The notes beneath the pieces are model-generated. The model was given only the letters and a program-made list of their open reading frames with translations. It did no database searches and had not been told where the DNA came from. A stretch of 10,023 bases of DNA from contig JAUWOI010000118.1 in the NCBI GenBank assembly GCA_030612185.1, positions 1-10,023 of the forward strand. The letters run 5' to 3'. Shown piece after piece: positions 1 to 6,800 of the stretch. This stretch comes from Anaerolineae bacterium (lineage in GTDB: Bacteria > Chloroflexota > Anaerolineae > B4-G1). A program made the translations under genes and the position numbers. The number at the start of each line of letters is the position of its first letter. The stretch's first letter is position 1.

Positions 1-1040
1 GTTACACCGTCGTCTCCCGCCTGCCCAGGCCCACGGCGAACGATCTGCGGGCCGTCTCCATGTTTTGCCCGCCAGAGATCCACGCGCGCTATCTGCAACT
101 GCCCGAGACTGTTCCCCAGCGGGTGATTGATCTGGTTCAGGAGGTTGTCGCCGATGGGGAGACGGTCTACGAGCGGGCACGGCTGCTGGAGCGATACCTG
201 CGCGCCTATCCTTACTCGCTGGAACTGGAGCAGCCACCGGAGGGATGGGACGTGGCCGACTACTTCCTCTTCGGGGTGCGTGAGGGCTACTGCGATTACT
301 ATGCCACGGCCTTCGTGGTGATGGCCCGGGCGGTAGGTATCCCGGCGCGGCTGGCTTCGGGATACGCTGGCGGGCAGTATGACTTCGCCGGCGAGGTCTA
401 CCTGGTGCGTCAGTTCAACGGTCACTCCTGGCCGGAGGTCTACTTCCCCGGCTGGGGTTGGATCGGCTTCGAACCGACGGGGGCGCAGCCGGTGACGGAG
501 TTGCCCGATGAGATGCTATTGCCGGAGGAGACATTGCCGGGGCCTACAGGCCCACCGGCGCGGATGGTGCGCTTCGGCTGGCGGATGGCCCGGCTGGGGT
601 TGGCACTGCTGGTTGGAGTGGGCCTTGCTGTGGTTGTGTGGGGCCACTATAGCCGGCGGCGGGCGGCGCTGGTCGTCACCCTGCCGCTGGTATGGGGTTG
701 GGTGAGGCGGGGCGGGGCGCGGATGGGGCTGCCTCCTGACCCGGCGCTGACGCCGCAGGAGTATGCGGGGGCGCTGGCGGCGGAACTGCGCGCCCGGGCG
801 GAGCGGGCACGGCGGTGGAGGGACCACTGGGCAGGATTGGCGGCGCAGGGTGGGGCGGCGCTAGAGGTTCTGGGGGTGCTGTATAGCACGCAGATCTATG
901 GAGGACCGCAGGTCACGGTGGTGGATGAAGGAGTGGTGCGGGAGGTGTGGGCACGACTACGCGGGCCACTGCGCCGGTTCAGATGGCTGGGTTGGGGACA
1001 GTGGCTGGAGAGGCGGATTGGTGGAGGTGGCGAGATTTGA
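1..1040 (+). CDS. Transglutaminase-like membrane protein with DUF4129-like tail (5' partial)
   Basis: The reading frame is open from position 3 and runs off the left edge. The ATG at 60 is therefore probably internal: the residues before it (YTVVSRLPRP...) look like the lead-in to this family. The visible part starts with a transglutaminase-like core. Its nucleophile is the Cys of EGYCDYYATAF (codon 291), its His is in NGHSWPEVYF (codon 423), and the third position is Glu in GFEPTG (codon 471), which I recall as common in this subgroup. A hydrophobic segment (about 588-650) follows as one membrane helix. A basic C-terminal region with LTPQEYAGAL and a YGG motif then resembles DUF4129. In complete TgpA-like proteins an N-terminal multi-helix DUF3488 region precedes this; it would lie outside the window. 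Such proteins are thought to act at the cell envelope, but the substrate is unknown. The stop codon overlaps the next promoter. Confidence 0.85.
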   Translation, partial: YTVVSRLPRPTANDLRAVSMFCPPEIHARYLQLPETVPQRVIDLVQEVVADGETVYERARLLERYLRAYPYSLELEQPPEGWDVADYFLFGVREGYCDYYATAFVVMARAVGIPARLASGYAGGQYDFAGEVYLVRQFNGHSWPEVYFPGWGWIGFEPTGAQPVTELPDEMLLPEETLPGPTGPPARMVRFGWRMARLGLALLVGVGLAVVVWGHYSRRRAALVVTLPLVWGWVRRGGARMGLPPDPALTPQEYAGALAAELRARAERARRWRDHWAGLAAQGGAALEVLGVLYSTQIYGGPQVTVVDEGVVREVWARLRGPLRRFRWLGWGQWLERRIGGGGEI

Positions 1041-1065
1041 CAGGAGCGACGTTTTGTGGCATAAT
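1037..1065 (+). promoter_or_regulatory. Sigma70-type promoter for the T-box leader
   Basis: TTGACA (1037-1042) is followed after exactly 17 bp by CATAAT (1060-1065), a perfect -35 and a five-of-six -10. Transcription should start near 1072, just before the base of T-box Stem I, so the spacing fits the leader. The -35 box overlaps the TGA stop of the upstream gene. Confidence 0.8.
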
Positions 1066-1198
1066 GCAATCATAAAGGCGATGATGGAGACGAGTAGGCG
1101 CTGGGTACCGGCCCAGAGAGCCCGGGACAGGTGAGAGCCGGGTGCGGTAACCGCGCCGAAAATCCCTCTGGAGCCGCTGACCGAACCGTTGGGAGACT

Positions 1199-1269
1199 GG
1201 TAGATTGGTAAATCGGTAGATTGGTGACTTGCTTCCCAATTTACCAACTTACCAGTTTGCCAATCTACC
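1199..1269 (+). repeat. Octamer-array palindrome inserted in the T-box leader
   Basis: Four octamers of the form GGTARATT (1199-1230) are followed by a 7-base spacer (1231-1237) and four octamers of the complementary form AATYTACC (1238-1269). The outermost units are exact reverse complements, and the whole should fold as an imperfect hairpin with arms of about 32 bp. It lies in the linker between Stem I and the Stem III/antiterminator part, so conserved T-box elements are intact on both sides. Its reverse complement matches the octamer element inside ileS (5966-6060) unit by unit. There is no convincing target duplication; the AGACT on both sides is only 5 bp. Confidence 0.85.
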
Positions 1270-1381
1270 AACTCAGTAGACTCAGACGGACTCGTTCCCC
1301 GTTAGCAGGACGCGGCGATGTTGGTCGTCGGACAAGAGGCTCCGCTGCGGCGGGGCAAGAAGGGTGGTACCACGGGAGTGC

Positions 1382-1411
1382 GACTCTCGTCCCTTTGGAC
1401 GAGAGTCTTTT
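1382..1411 (+). terminator. Intrinsic terminator of the T-box
   Basis: GACTCTCGTCC (1382-1392), the loop CTTT and GGACGAGAGTC (1397-1407) form a perfect 11-bp stem followed by TTTT (1408-1411). The CGTCCCTTT part is the usual segment that pairs alternatively with the upstream T-box sequence to make the antiterminator. The hairpin ends 23 bp before the alaX start codon, so it controls read-through into that gene. Confidence 0.92.
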
Positions 1412-1434
1412 GTATGGTGTGATCTGGAGGCGGA

Positions 1435-2145
1435 ATGACCGAGTTGCTCTACCAAACGGACAGTTACCTGCGCGAGTTCGAGGCCCTCGTGACTGAGGCC
1501 GCCGGCAATGGGGTGGTGCTGGATCGGACCGCCTTCTATGCTGGCGGCGGAGGGCAGCCGTGCGACGTCGGGCGGCTGTTGTCCGATGGCGGCGAGTGGG
1601 AGGTGGTGAAGGTCGGCCGCAGCGAGGGCCGTATCGTGCACAAACTGGACCGCGATCCGCCGCCGGTGGGCACGCGTGCCAGGGGTATCCTCGACTGGGA
1701 GCGCCGCTACGCGCTGATGCGCACCCACACGGCGATGCATATCCTCTGCGGCGTCATCTGGCGCGACTACGGTGCATCGGTGACCGGCGGCAACATGAAG
1801 CCGCTGCTGGGGCGGATGGACTTCGAGTTCGAGCGTATGCGGCGGGAGTTGGTCAGCGAGATTGAGGAGAAGATCAACGTCGAGGTCGCGGCTGCCCGGC
1901 CGGTGCGCGTGCAGATTCTCCCCCGTGAGGAGGCCTTCCAGATTCCCGATCTCATCCGTACCAAGATCAACCTGTTGCCGCCTCATATCACCCAGGTGCG
2001 GGTCGTGGAGATCGAGGGGCTGGACCTGCAGGCCGACGGCGGGACGCACGTGGCCAATACGTCCGAGGTCGGGCCTCTGCGTATCGTGGACTACAAGAGC
2101 AAGGGGCGGATTAACAAGCGACTGGTGGTGGAGTTAGAGGGGTAG
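1435..2145 (+). CDS. alaX: AlaX-type alanyl-tRNA editing protein
   Basis: This 236-residue protein resembles the free-standing editing domain of alanyl-tRNA synthetase, which removes wrongly attached Ser or Gly from tRNA-Ala in the cytoplasm. TAFYAGGGGQPCDVG (residues 32-46) matches the usual TAFYPxxGGQPxDxG block. MRTHTAMHIL (95-104) supplies the HxxxH zinc motif (H98, H102). DGGTHVANTSEVG (201-213) matches CGGTHV, but the expected third ligand Cys is Asp (D201), with H205 kept. The length suits a compact AlaX rather than a full AlaRS. GGAGG (1426-1430) precedes the ATG. It is the first gene after an isoleucine-type T-box, which is unexpected for an alanine-editing enzyme. Its stop lies 6 bp from the convergent vapC-like gene, and I see no terminator between them. 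The family call is firm; the exact substrate is not. Confidence 0.9.
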   Translation: MTELLYQTDSYLREFEALVTEAAGNGVVLDRTAFYAGGGGQPCDVGRLLSDGGEWEVVKVGRSEGRIVHKLDRDPPPVGTRARGILDWERRYALMRTHTAMHILCGVIWRDYGASVTGGNMKPLLGRMDFEFERMRRELVSEIEEKINVEVAAARPVRVQILPREEAFQIPDLIRTKINLLPPHITQVRVVEIEGLDLQADGGTHVANTSEVGPLRIVDYKSKGRINKRLVVELEG

Positions 2146-2151
2146 CGGGGA

Positions 2152-2574
2152 CTATGCGCGAGGGAGACGGATGAACTGCCCAGTTTGCTCGAAGTGCTCG
2201 TCGAAGGCAAAAGCATGGACCAGTCCCAGCCGTTCCATGACGACAAAACTGGTGCAGTCAGTGAAACTGAATTCCTTGTCGTCGTACTTCTTGAACAGTT
2301 CCCAGGCTGCGCGCTGGTCGGCTTTGGAGATGTAGACGATGTTGGTATATTTCTTGGCCCACAGTTCTTGGCCCAACTCACGAGCAACTGGATAGCCAAG
2401 GCGGTATAGCGTCAGTGTGACGGTTTCGTCAATGACAAAGTTCGTCGTGATCAATCTGCCGGTGAAGGTTGCCAGGAATTGAATAGCCGTGTTGTGATGG
2501 GGATCCTTGGTATCCTTCAGGGCAAACCAGGCGCTGCTGTCCACGAGAACCAGATGGGCCAGATTCATCGACAT
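2152..2574 (-). CDS. VapC-like PIN-domain ribonuclease toxin
   Basis: A PIN-domain protein of 140 residues, the usual VapC size. PIN toxins are Mg-dependent ribonucleases that cut RNA, often tRNA or rRNA, when freed from their antitoxin. The acidic residues appear in the expected order: D12 in LVDSSAWFAL, E50 in NFVIDETVTL, D106 in FSFTDCTSF and D125 in AFDEHF. The N-terminal strand is hydrophobic as in the family. The ATG at 2574 overlaps the antitoxin end by 10 nt, and a GGAG sits upstream; Met3 at 2568 is an equally possible start with better spacing. The gene converges on alaX with 6 bp between stop codons. It is intact, so the toxin could be functional; the RNA target cannot be read from the sequence. 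Confidence 0.88.
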   Translation of the reverse strand: MSMNLAHLVLVDSSAWFALKDTKDPHHNTAIQFLATFTGRLITTNFVIDETVTLTLYRLGYPVARELGQELWAKKYTNIVYISKADQRAAWELFKKYDDKEFSFTDCTSFVVMERLGLVHAFAFDEHFEQTGQFIRLPRA

Positions 2575-2900
2575 GGGTCTCCATACAGATACTTGTCGTG
2601 GTTGATTGCACCATCATGGGGAGGCTCGCTGCCAGCGGTGCTGGACATAGCCATTATCAGCAGCGCCCGCCGTTGACGCTCACCTTCGGCCAATAGTCTT
2701 TCTTCGTCCTCCGGGTCGAAGCCGAGTATATCGGCCAGTGTTTTTTGGATGGGGATGCCGTCTTCGTCCAGCAGGTCGCCGTCCTCGTCCATGTGGGGCA
2801 TTTCGATGGTGACGATGAGTTGTTGGCCTTCAGGTAGGGCCACATCTTCGAGCAGATAGAGGGTTCGTCCCTCTCGGATTGCTCTGGTTCGCACGCGCAT
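2565..2900 (-). CDS. Antitoxin of the PIN toxin, AF2212-like
   Basis: This 111-residue acidic protein lies directly upstream of the PIN gene and overlaps it by 10 nt, the standard antitoxin-toxin arrangement. The N-terminus (RAIREGRTLYLLEDVALPEG, then VTIEM) resembles the small beta-barrel antitoxins of the AF2212/DUF104 group, which pair with PIN toxins. An acidic stretch DEDGDLLDEDG (about 39-49) and a helix-like DEERLLAEGERQRRALL follow. The tail HDKYLYGDP is a pattern I recall in such antitoxins and probably contacts the toxin. The start at 2900 is preceded by GGAGG (2907-2911 on the complement) at good spacing. It probably masks the PIN active site. I see no clear DNA-binding domain, so autoregulation is uncertain. 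Confidence 0.8.
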   Translation of the reverse strand: MRVRTRAIREGRTLYLLEDVALPEGQQLIVTIEMPHMDEDGDLLDEDGIPIQKTLADILGFDPEDEERLLAEGERQRRALLIMAMSSTAGSEPPHDGAINHDKYLYGDPCR

Positions 2901-2918
2901 AGCATACCTCCGGTGGAG

Positions 2919-2947
2919 ATTATACCGACTTGGTCATAGATTGTCAA
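2919..2947 (-). promoter_or_regulatory. Perfect-consensus promoter for the toxin-antitoxin pair
   Basis: On the minus strand TTGACA (complement of 2942-2947), a 17-bp spacer and TATAAT (complement of 2919-2924) match the sigma70 consensus at all twelve positions. The predicted start, near 2912, falls at the edge of the GGAGG ribosome site, so the untranslated leader is only about 12 nt. ATTGTCAAT (2940-2948), a 9-bp near-palindrome over the -35, could be an operator, but this is weak. The fic gene diverges from this region. Confidence 0.85.
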
Positions 2948-2999
2948 TGTGGAAATGGGCCATTCTGTCGCGGGCCGCAAGAGTACAGGAGAACAAGCG

Positions 3000-3758
3000 A
3001 TGGTGGAACAAACACAGGCGTTGCTGGACAGAGTGGCGGAGATGAAAGCACGCCTGGATGAAGCCAGGCCGCTCTCGCCCTCTGTGCTGAACCGGTTACG
3101 CGAGCAATTAGACGTGGAGTGGACATATCACTCCAACGCCATTGAGGGCAGCAGTCTCACGTTGCGTGAGACCCAACTAGTGCTGCAACACGGGTTGACG
3201 GTCGCTGGTAAGTCGCTGCGGGAACACCTGGAGGCGATCAACCATCAGCACGCCATTCACTTCGTCGAATCGTTAGCAGACAAAGACGAGCCGATCACCG
3301 AGTACATTGTGCGGAGCATCCACGCGCTGGTGCTGCGGACGATTGACGACGAGGAGGCCGGTCGCTACCGGCGCGTTCAGGTGTACATCACTGGTTCGGA
3401 ATACGTGCCACCGGAACCGGTGGCCGTGCCCGGCTTGATGGCCGACCTGAGCGACTGGCTGCATTCGGGTGAGGCGGCAGCGTTGCATCCGGTGGAGCGG
3501 GCGACTCTGGCCCACTTCCGGCTGGTGCATATCCACCCCTTCACTGACGGCAACGGGCGCACGGCGCGCCTACTGATGAACCTGCTGTTGATGCGAGCGG
3601 GTTATCCGCCGGCGGTCATCCGCGTCGAGGACCGGCCGGCCTACTACGGCGCGCTCGACGCAGCACATGACGGAGACACGGAACCATTCGTGCTGCTGGT
3701 GGCCGAGGCGGCAGAGCGAGCGTTGATGTTGTGGCTGGAGGCAGCGGGGGCAGGATAG
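3000..3758 (+). CDS. fic: Fic-domain protein, class II (N-terminal inhibitory helix)
   Basis: Fic proteins usually transfer AMP from ATP to hydroxyl groups of target proteins. The catalytic motif HPFTDGNGRTAR (residues 179-190) is complete, including the catalytic His. SNAIEG (45-50) matches the inhibitory (S/T)xxxE(G/N) motif; lying N-terminal to the Fic core, it makes this a class II, self-inhibited Fic whose Glu49 would reach into the ATP pocket. RRVQVYITGSEYVPPEP (124-140) is the substrate-positioning flap. I chose the ATG at 3000 (252 residues) because GGAG lies 8 nt upstream and the residues encoded from the ATG at 2949 look unrelated to the family. No separate antitoxin is adjacent on this strand. 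The gene diverges from the toxin-antitoxin pair and ends 59 bp before ileS, so it may be co-transcribed with it. The target is unknown. Confidence 0.92.
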   Translation: MVEQTQALLDRVAEMKARLDEARPLSPSVLNRLREQLDVEWTYHSNAIEGSSLTLRETQLVLQHGLTVAGKSLREHLEAINHQHAIHFVESLADKDEPITEYIVRSIHALVLRTIDDEEAGRYRRVQVYITGSEYVPPEPVAVPGLMADLSDWLHSGEAAALHPVERATLAHFRLVHIHPFTDGNGRTARLLMNLLLMRAGYPPAVIRVEDRPAYYGALDAAHDGDTEPFVLLVAEAAERALMLWLEAAGAG

Positions 3759-3775
3759 TAGATAGTGAGATGATA

Positions 3776-3789
3776 GAAGACACGTCTTC
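3776..3789. other. Short perfect inverted repeat upstream of ileS
   Basis: GAAGAC-AC-GTCTTC lies in the 59-bp fic-ileS gap, 28 bp before the ileS start. It has no T-tract and is too short for a convincing terminator. It could be an operator half-site pair or chance. I see no convincing promoter in the gap. Confidence 0.3.
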
Positions 3790-3817
3790 ATTGTGGCGGA
3801 GAAAGAAGGAGGAAATC

Positions 3818-6800
3818 ATGTTCAAACCAGTACCCAATTCGGTCGATTTCACCGCTCAAGAGCACGAGATTCTGACCTCTTGGGAGAAAACTGACGCTTT
3901 CCAGAAATTGGTGGCTTTGCGGAAGGATGGCCCCCGTTGGTCATTCATTGACGGGCCGATCACGGCCAACAATCCGATGGGTGTCCATCATGGCTGGGGC
4001 CGCACCTACAAGGACCTGTACCATCGCTTCTGGGCGATGAAAGGCTATCGTACCCGCTATCAGAATGGCTTCGACTGCCAGGGCCTTTGGGTCGAGGTCG
4101 AGGTGGAGAAGGAGCAGGGTTTTCACTCCAAGCGGGACATCGAAGACTACGGCATCGCCCGTTTCGTGCGCAAGTGCAAGGAGCGAGTGCTCCGCTACGC
4201 TGCTGTGCAGACCGAGCAGTCCATCCGCCTGGGGCACTGGATGGACTGGAACGACCCGGATGCCTTGCGCAATTTGGCCGACCGGATTGTGCAGGCTCCG
4301 GAGGAGGTCATCACCGTCGAGGGGCCGCATGGCCCGGTGACCGACGCGGTGGAACGGATCGTGGGCCGGCTGGGGCTGCCGGAACTGGGCGGCTCCTACT
4401 TCACCCTCTCCACTGAGAACAACTATATGATCTGGGCGATGCTCAAGCGCTGCTGGGAGCGGGGCTGGCTTTACAAGGGGCGCGACGTGATGCCCTGGTG
4501 CCCCCGCTGCGCCACTGGCATCAGCCAGCACGAGATAGTCACCGAGGGGTACCGGGAGATGATCCACCCCGGCGTTACACTGCGCTTCCCGCTGCGGGAG
4601 CGGCCGGGGGAGAGCCTCCTGGTCTGGACCACCACCCCCTGGACCCTTACCAGCAACGTCGCGGCGGCGGTAGGGCCGGAACTGATCTACGTGAAGGTCC
4701 GGCAGGGGGACGAAGTCTTCTATCTCTCCCAGGGGACTCTTCCTATCCTGGACGGCAAATGCGAGGTGCTGGAGGAGATGAAGGGGACGGCGCTGGAAGG
4801 TTGGACCTACGATGGCCCCTTCGACGAACTGCAGGCCCAGCAGGCCGCCGGCGGTCCCCAGGCCCACCGGGTGATCCTGTGGGACGAGGTGGGGGAGGCG
4901 GAGGGCACCGGCATCGTCCACATGGCCCCCGGCTGCGGTGCGGAGGACTTCGCGCTGGGCAAGGAGCATGATCTCCCTGCCATCGCCCCGTTGGACGAGG
5001 AGGGGGTCTTCCTGGAGGGCTTCGGTTTCCTCACTGGCACTCACGTCTCCGAGAGCGCCCCGCGCGTCTTCGAGAATCTGCGGGAGAAGGGGCTTCTGTA
5101 CAAGGTGGAGGACTATACCCACCGCTACCCTGTCTGCTGGCGCTGCGGCACCGAACTGGTCTTCCGGCTGGTGGATGAGTGGTTCATCTCGATGGACGAA
5201 CTGCGCTACGATATGATGGAGGTGACCCGGCAGATTCGTTGGATCCCCTCTTTCGGCCTGGACCGCGAGTTGGACTGGCTGCGCAATATGCACGACTGGA
5301 TGATCAGTAAGAAGCGCTACTGGGGATTGGCGCTGCCCATCTGGGAGTGCGAGGAGTGTGGCCACTTTGAGGTCATCGGCGATGAGCACGAACTCGAGGA
5401 GCGAGCGGTGGCGGGCTGGGAGGAGTTCGAGGGGCACACCCCTCACCGGCCCCATGTGGACGCGGTCAAAATCACCTGTCCCCAGTGTGGCGCGACTGTC
5501 TCTCGCATCCTCGATGTGGGCAACCCCTGGCTGGACGCAGGGATAGTCAGTTTCAGCACTCTCCAGTACCGCACGAACCAGGACTACTGGCGGCAGTGGT
5601 ACCCGGCCGACTGGATCAGCGAATCCTTCCCTGGCCAGTTCCGCAACTGGTTCTACAGCCTCCTGGCGATGGCGACGGTGCTGGAGAACACCCCGCCCTT
5701 CAAGAATTGCTTCTCCTATGCCACGCTCCTGGCCGAGGATGGGCGGGGGATGCACAAGTCGTGGGGCAACGCCATCGAGTTCAACGAGGCCGCTGACCGG
5801 ATGGGGGTGGACGTGATGCGCTGGCTCTACTGCCGTCAGAAACCGGAGAAGGACCTCCGGTTTGGCTACGGCAAGGCGGATGAGGTGCGGCGGCAGTTCC
5901 TGATCCCGCTGTGGAATGTGTATTCCTTCTTCGTCACCTACGCCAACATTGATCAGTGGGAACCTGGTAGATTGGTAAACTGGGAAACTGGTAAATTGGG
6001 AAATGGGGGGACTGCTCACAAATCTACCAATCTACCAATCTACCAATCTACCAATCTACTGGATCAGTGGGTCATCGCTCGCCTGCACGAAGTGGTCGCC
6101 CGGGTCACCGACCGGCTGGACAACTACGACGCTTACGGGGCGACGCTGGTGGTGGAGCCCTTCCTGGACGACCTGACTAATTGGTACGTGCGCCGCAGCC
6201 GTCGCCGGTTCTGGAAAGGCGAGCAAGACGCGGACAAGAACACGGCTTATGCCACCCTCTACCAGGTTCTGACGACTCTCTGCCGCTTGCTTGCGCCGTT
6301 GGTTCCCTTTGTCACTGAGGTGATGTACCAGAACCTGGTTCGCTCAGTGGACCCGGATGCTCCAGAGAGCGTGCATCATACCGACTGGCCCGTCGCCGAC
6401 GAGGCCGCTGTGGACGCCGGCCTGCTGGCGCAGATGGCGTTGGCGCGGCAACTGGCGCGGCTGGGGCGCTCGGCGCGGGAAAGCGCCGGCATCAAACTCC
6501 GGCAGCCTCTGGCCTGTGCGCTGGTTCACCTGGAGCACACCGTTGGCGAGTTGGACGAGGATCTCGTGGCCCTGGTGCAGGACGAACTGAACGTCAAGCG
6601 GGTGGAATTCGTGGATGCGGCGGAGGATTTGGTTACCTACCGGCTGTTGCCGGACAACAGGGTGCTCGGCCCTCGCTTCGGGAAGTGGTTCCCGGCGGTA
6701 CGTGCTGCATTGGCGGCACTGGACCCGGTGGCGGCGGTGCGGCGGCTCCGGGCGAGTCTTCCCCTGCGGCTAGAACTTGCCCTGAGCGAACTAGGCCTGA

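Larger units (their letters stand above)
1072..1411 (+). promoter_or_regulatory. T-box riboswitch, isoleucine (ATC) specifier
   Basis: A T-box leader senses uncharged tRNA and lets transcription continue when charging is low. Stem I lies at about 1078-1174. It has the AGTA element (1093-1096), GGCGC (1097-1101) pairing with GCGCC (1153-1157), the AGAGAG motif (1115-1120) and the distal-loop GGTG (1130-1133). On the 3' side of the specifier loop, GAA (1158-1160) is followed by one base and then ATC (1162-1164). In known T-boxes that position holds the specifier codon, so the cognate tRNA should be tRNA-Ile. The T-box proper is AAGGGTGGTACCACGGG (1360-1376); its TGGT would pair with an ACCA acceptor end. 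A terminator follows. The first downstream gene is alaX-like, and ileS is 2.4 kb further on. A palindromic repeat (1199-1269) sits between Stem I and the 3' half. The T-box identity is firm; the specifier assignment is by eye. Confidence 0.93.

Noticed and set aside
60..62. ATG at 60 as start of the transglutaminase-like gene
   Set aside because: The frame is open to the left edge and the preceding residues look like family sequence, so the gene begins upstream of the window.
1162..1175. Alanine specifier (GCC or GCT) in the T-box, which would fit alaX better
   Set aside because: Those triplets lie at 1172-1177 in the base helix and beyond, not after the GAA of the specifier loop where ATC stands.
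1194..1282. AGACT on both sides of the T-box palindrome as a target duplication
   Set aside because: Five bases near repetitive sequence are too few, and the copies are at unequal distances from the arms.
1282..2049. A 255-codon minus-strand frame opposite alaX
   Set aside because: It runs antisense through the T-box terminator and alaX, with composition typical of a shadow frame and no supported start.
3731..3817. IleS start at 3731
   Set aside because: It would overlap the fic end and adds 29 residues without IleS similarity, whereas the ATG at 3818 has an ideal AAGGAGG.
3941..6019. A 692-codon open frame on the minus strand opposite ileS
   Set aside because: It lies wholly antisense to clearly conserved IleS motifs and encodes a Pro-, His- and Arg-rich product without recognisable domains, typical of a shadow frame in GC-rich DNA.
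5966..6060. CRISPR-like array in ileS
   Set aside because: The units are 8 bp and contiguous, with no spacers, and form inverted arms inside a coding frame.
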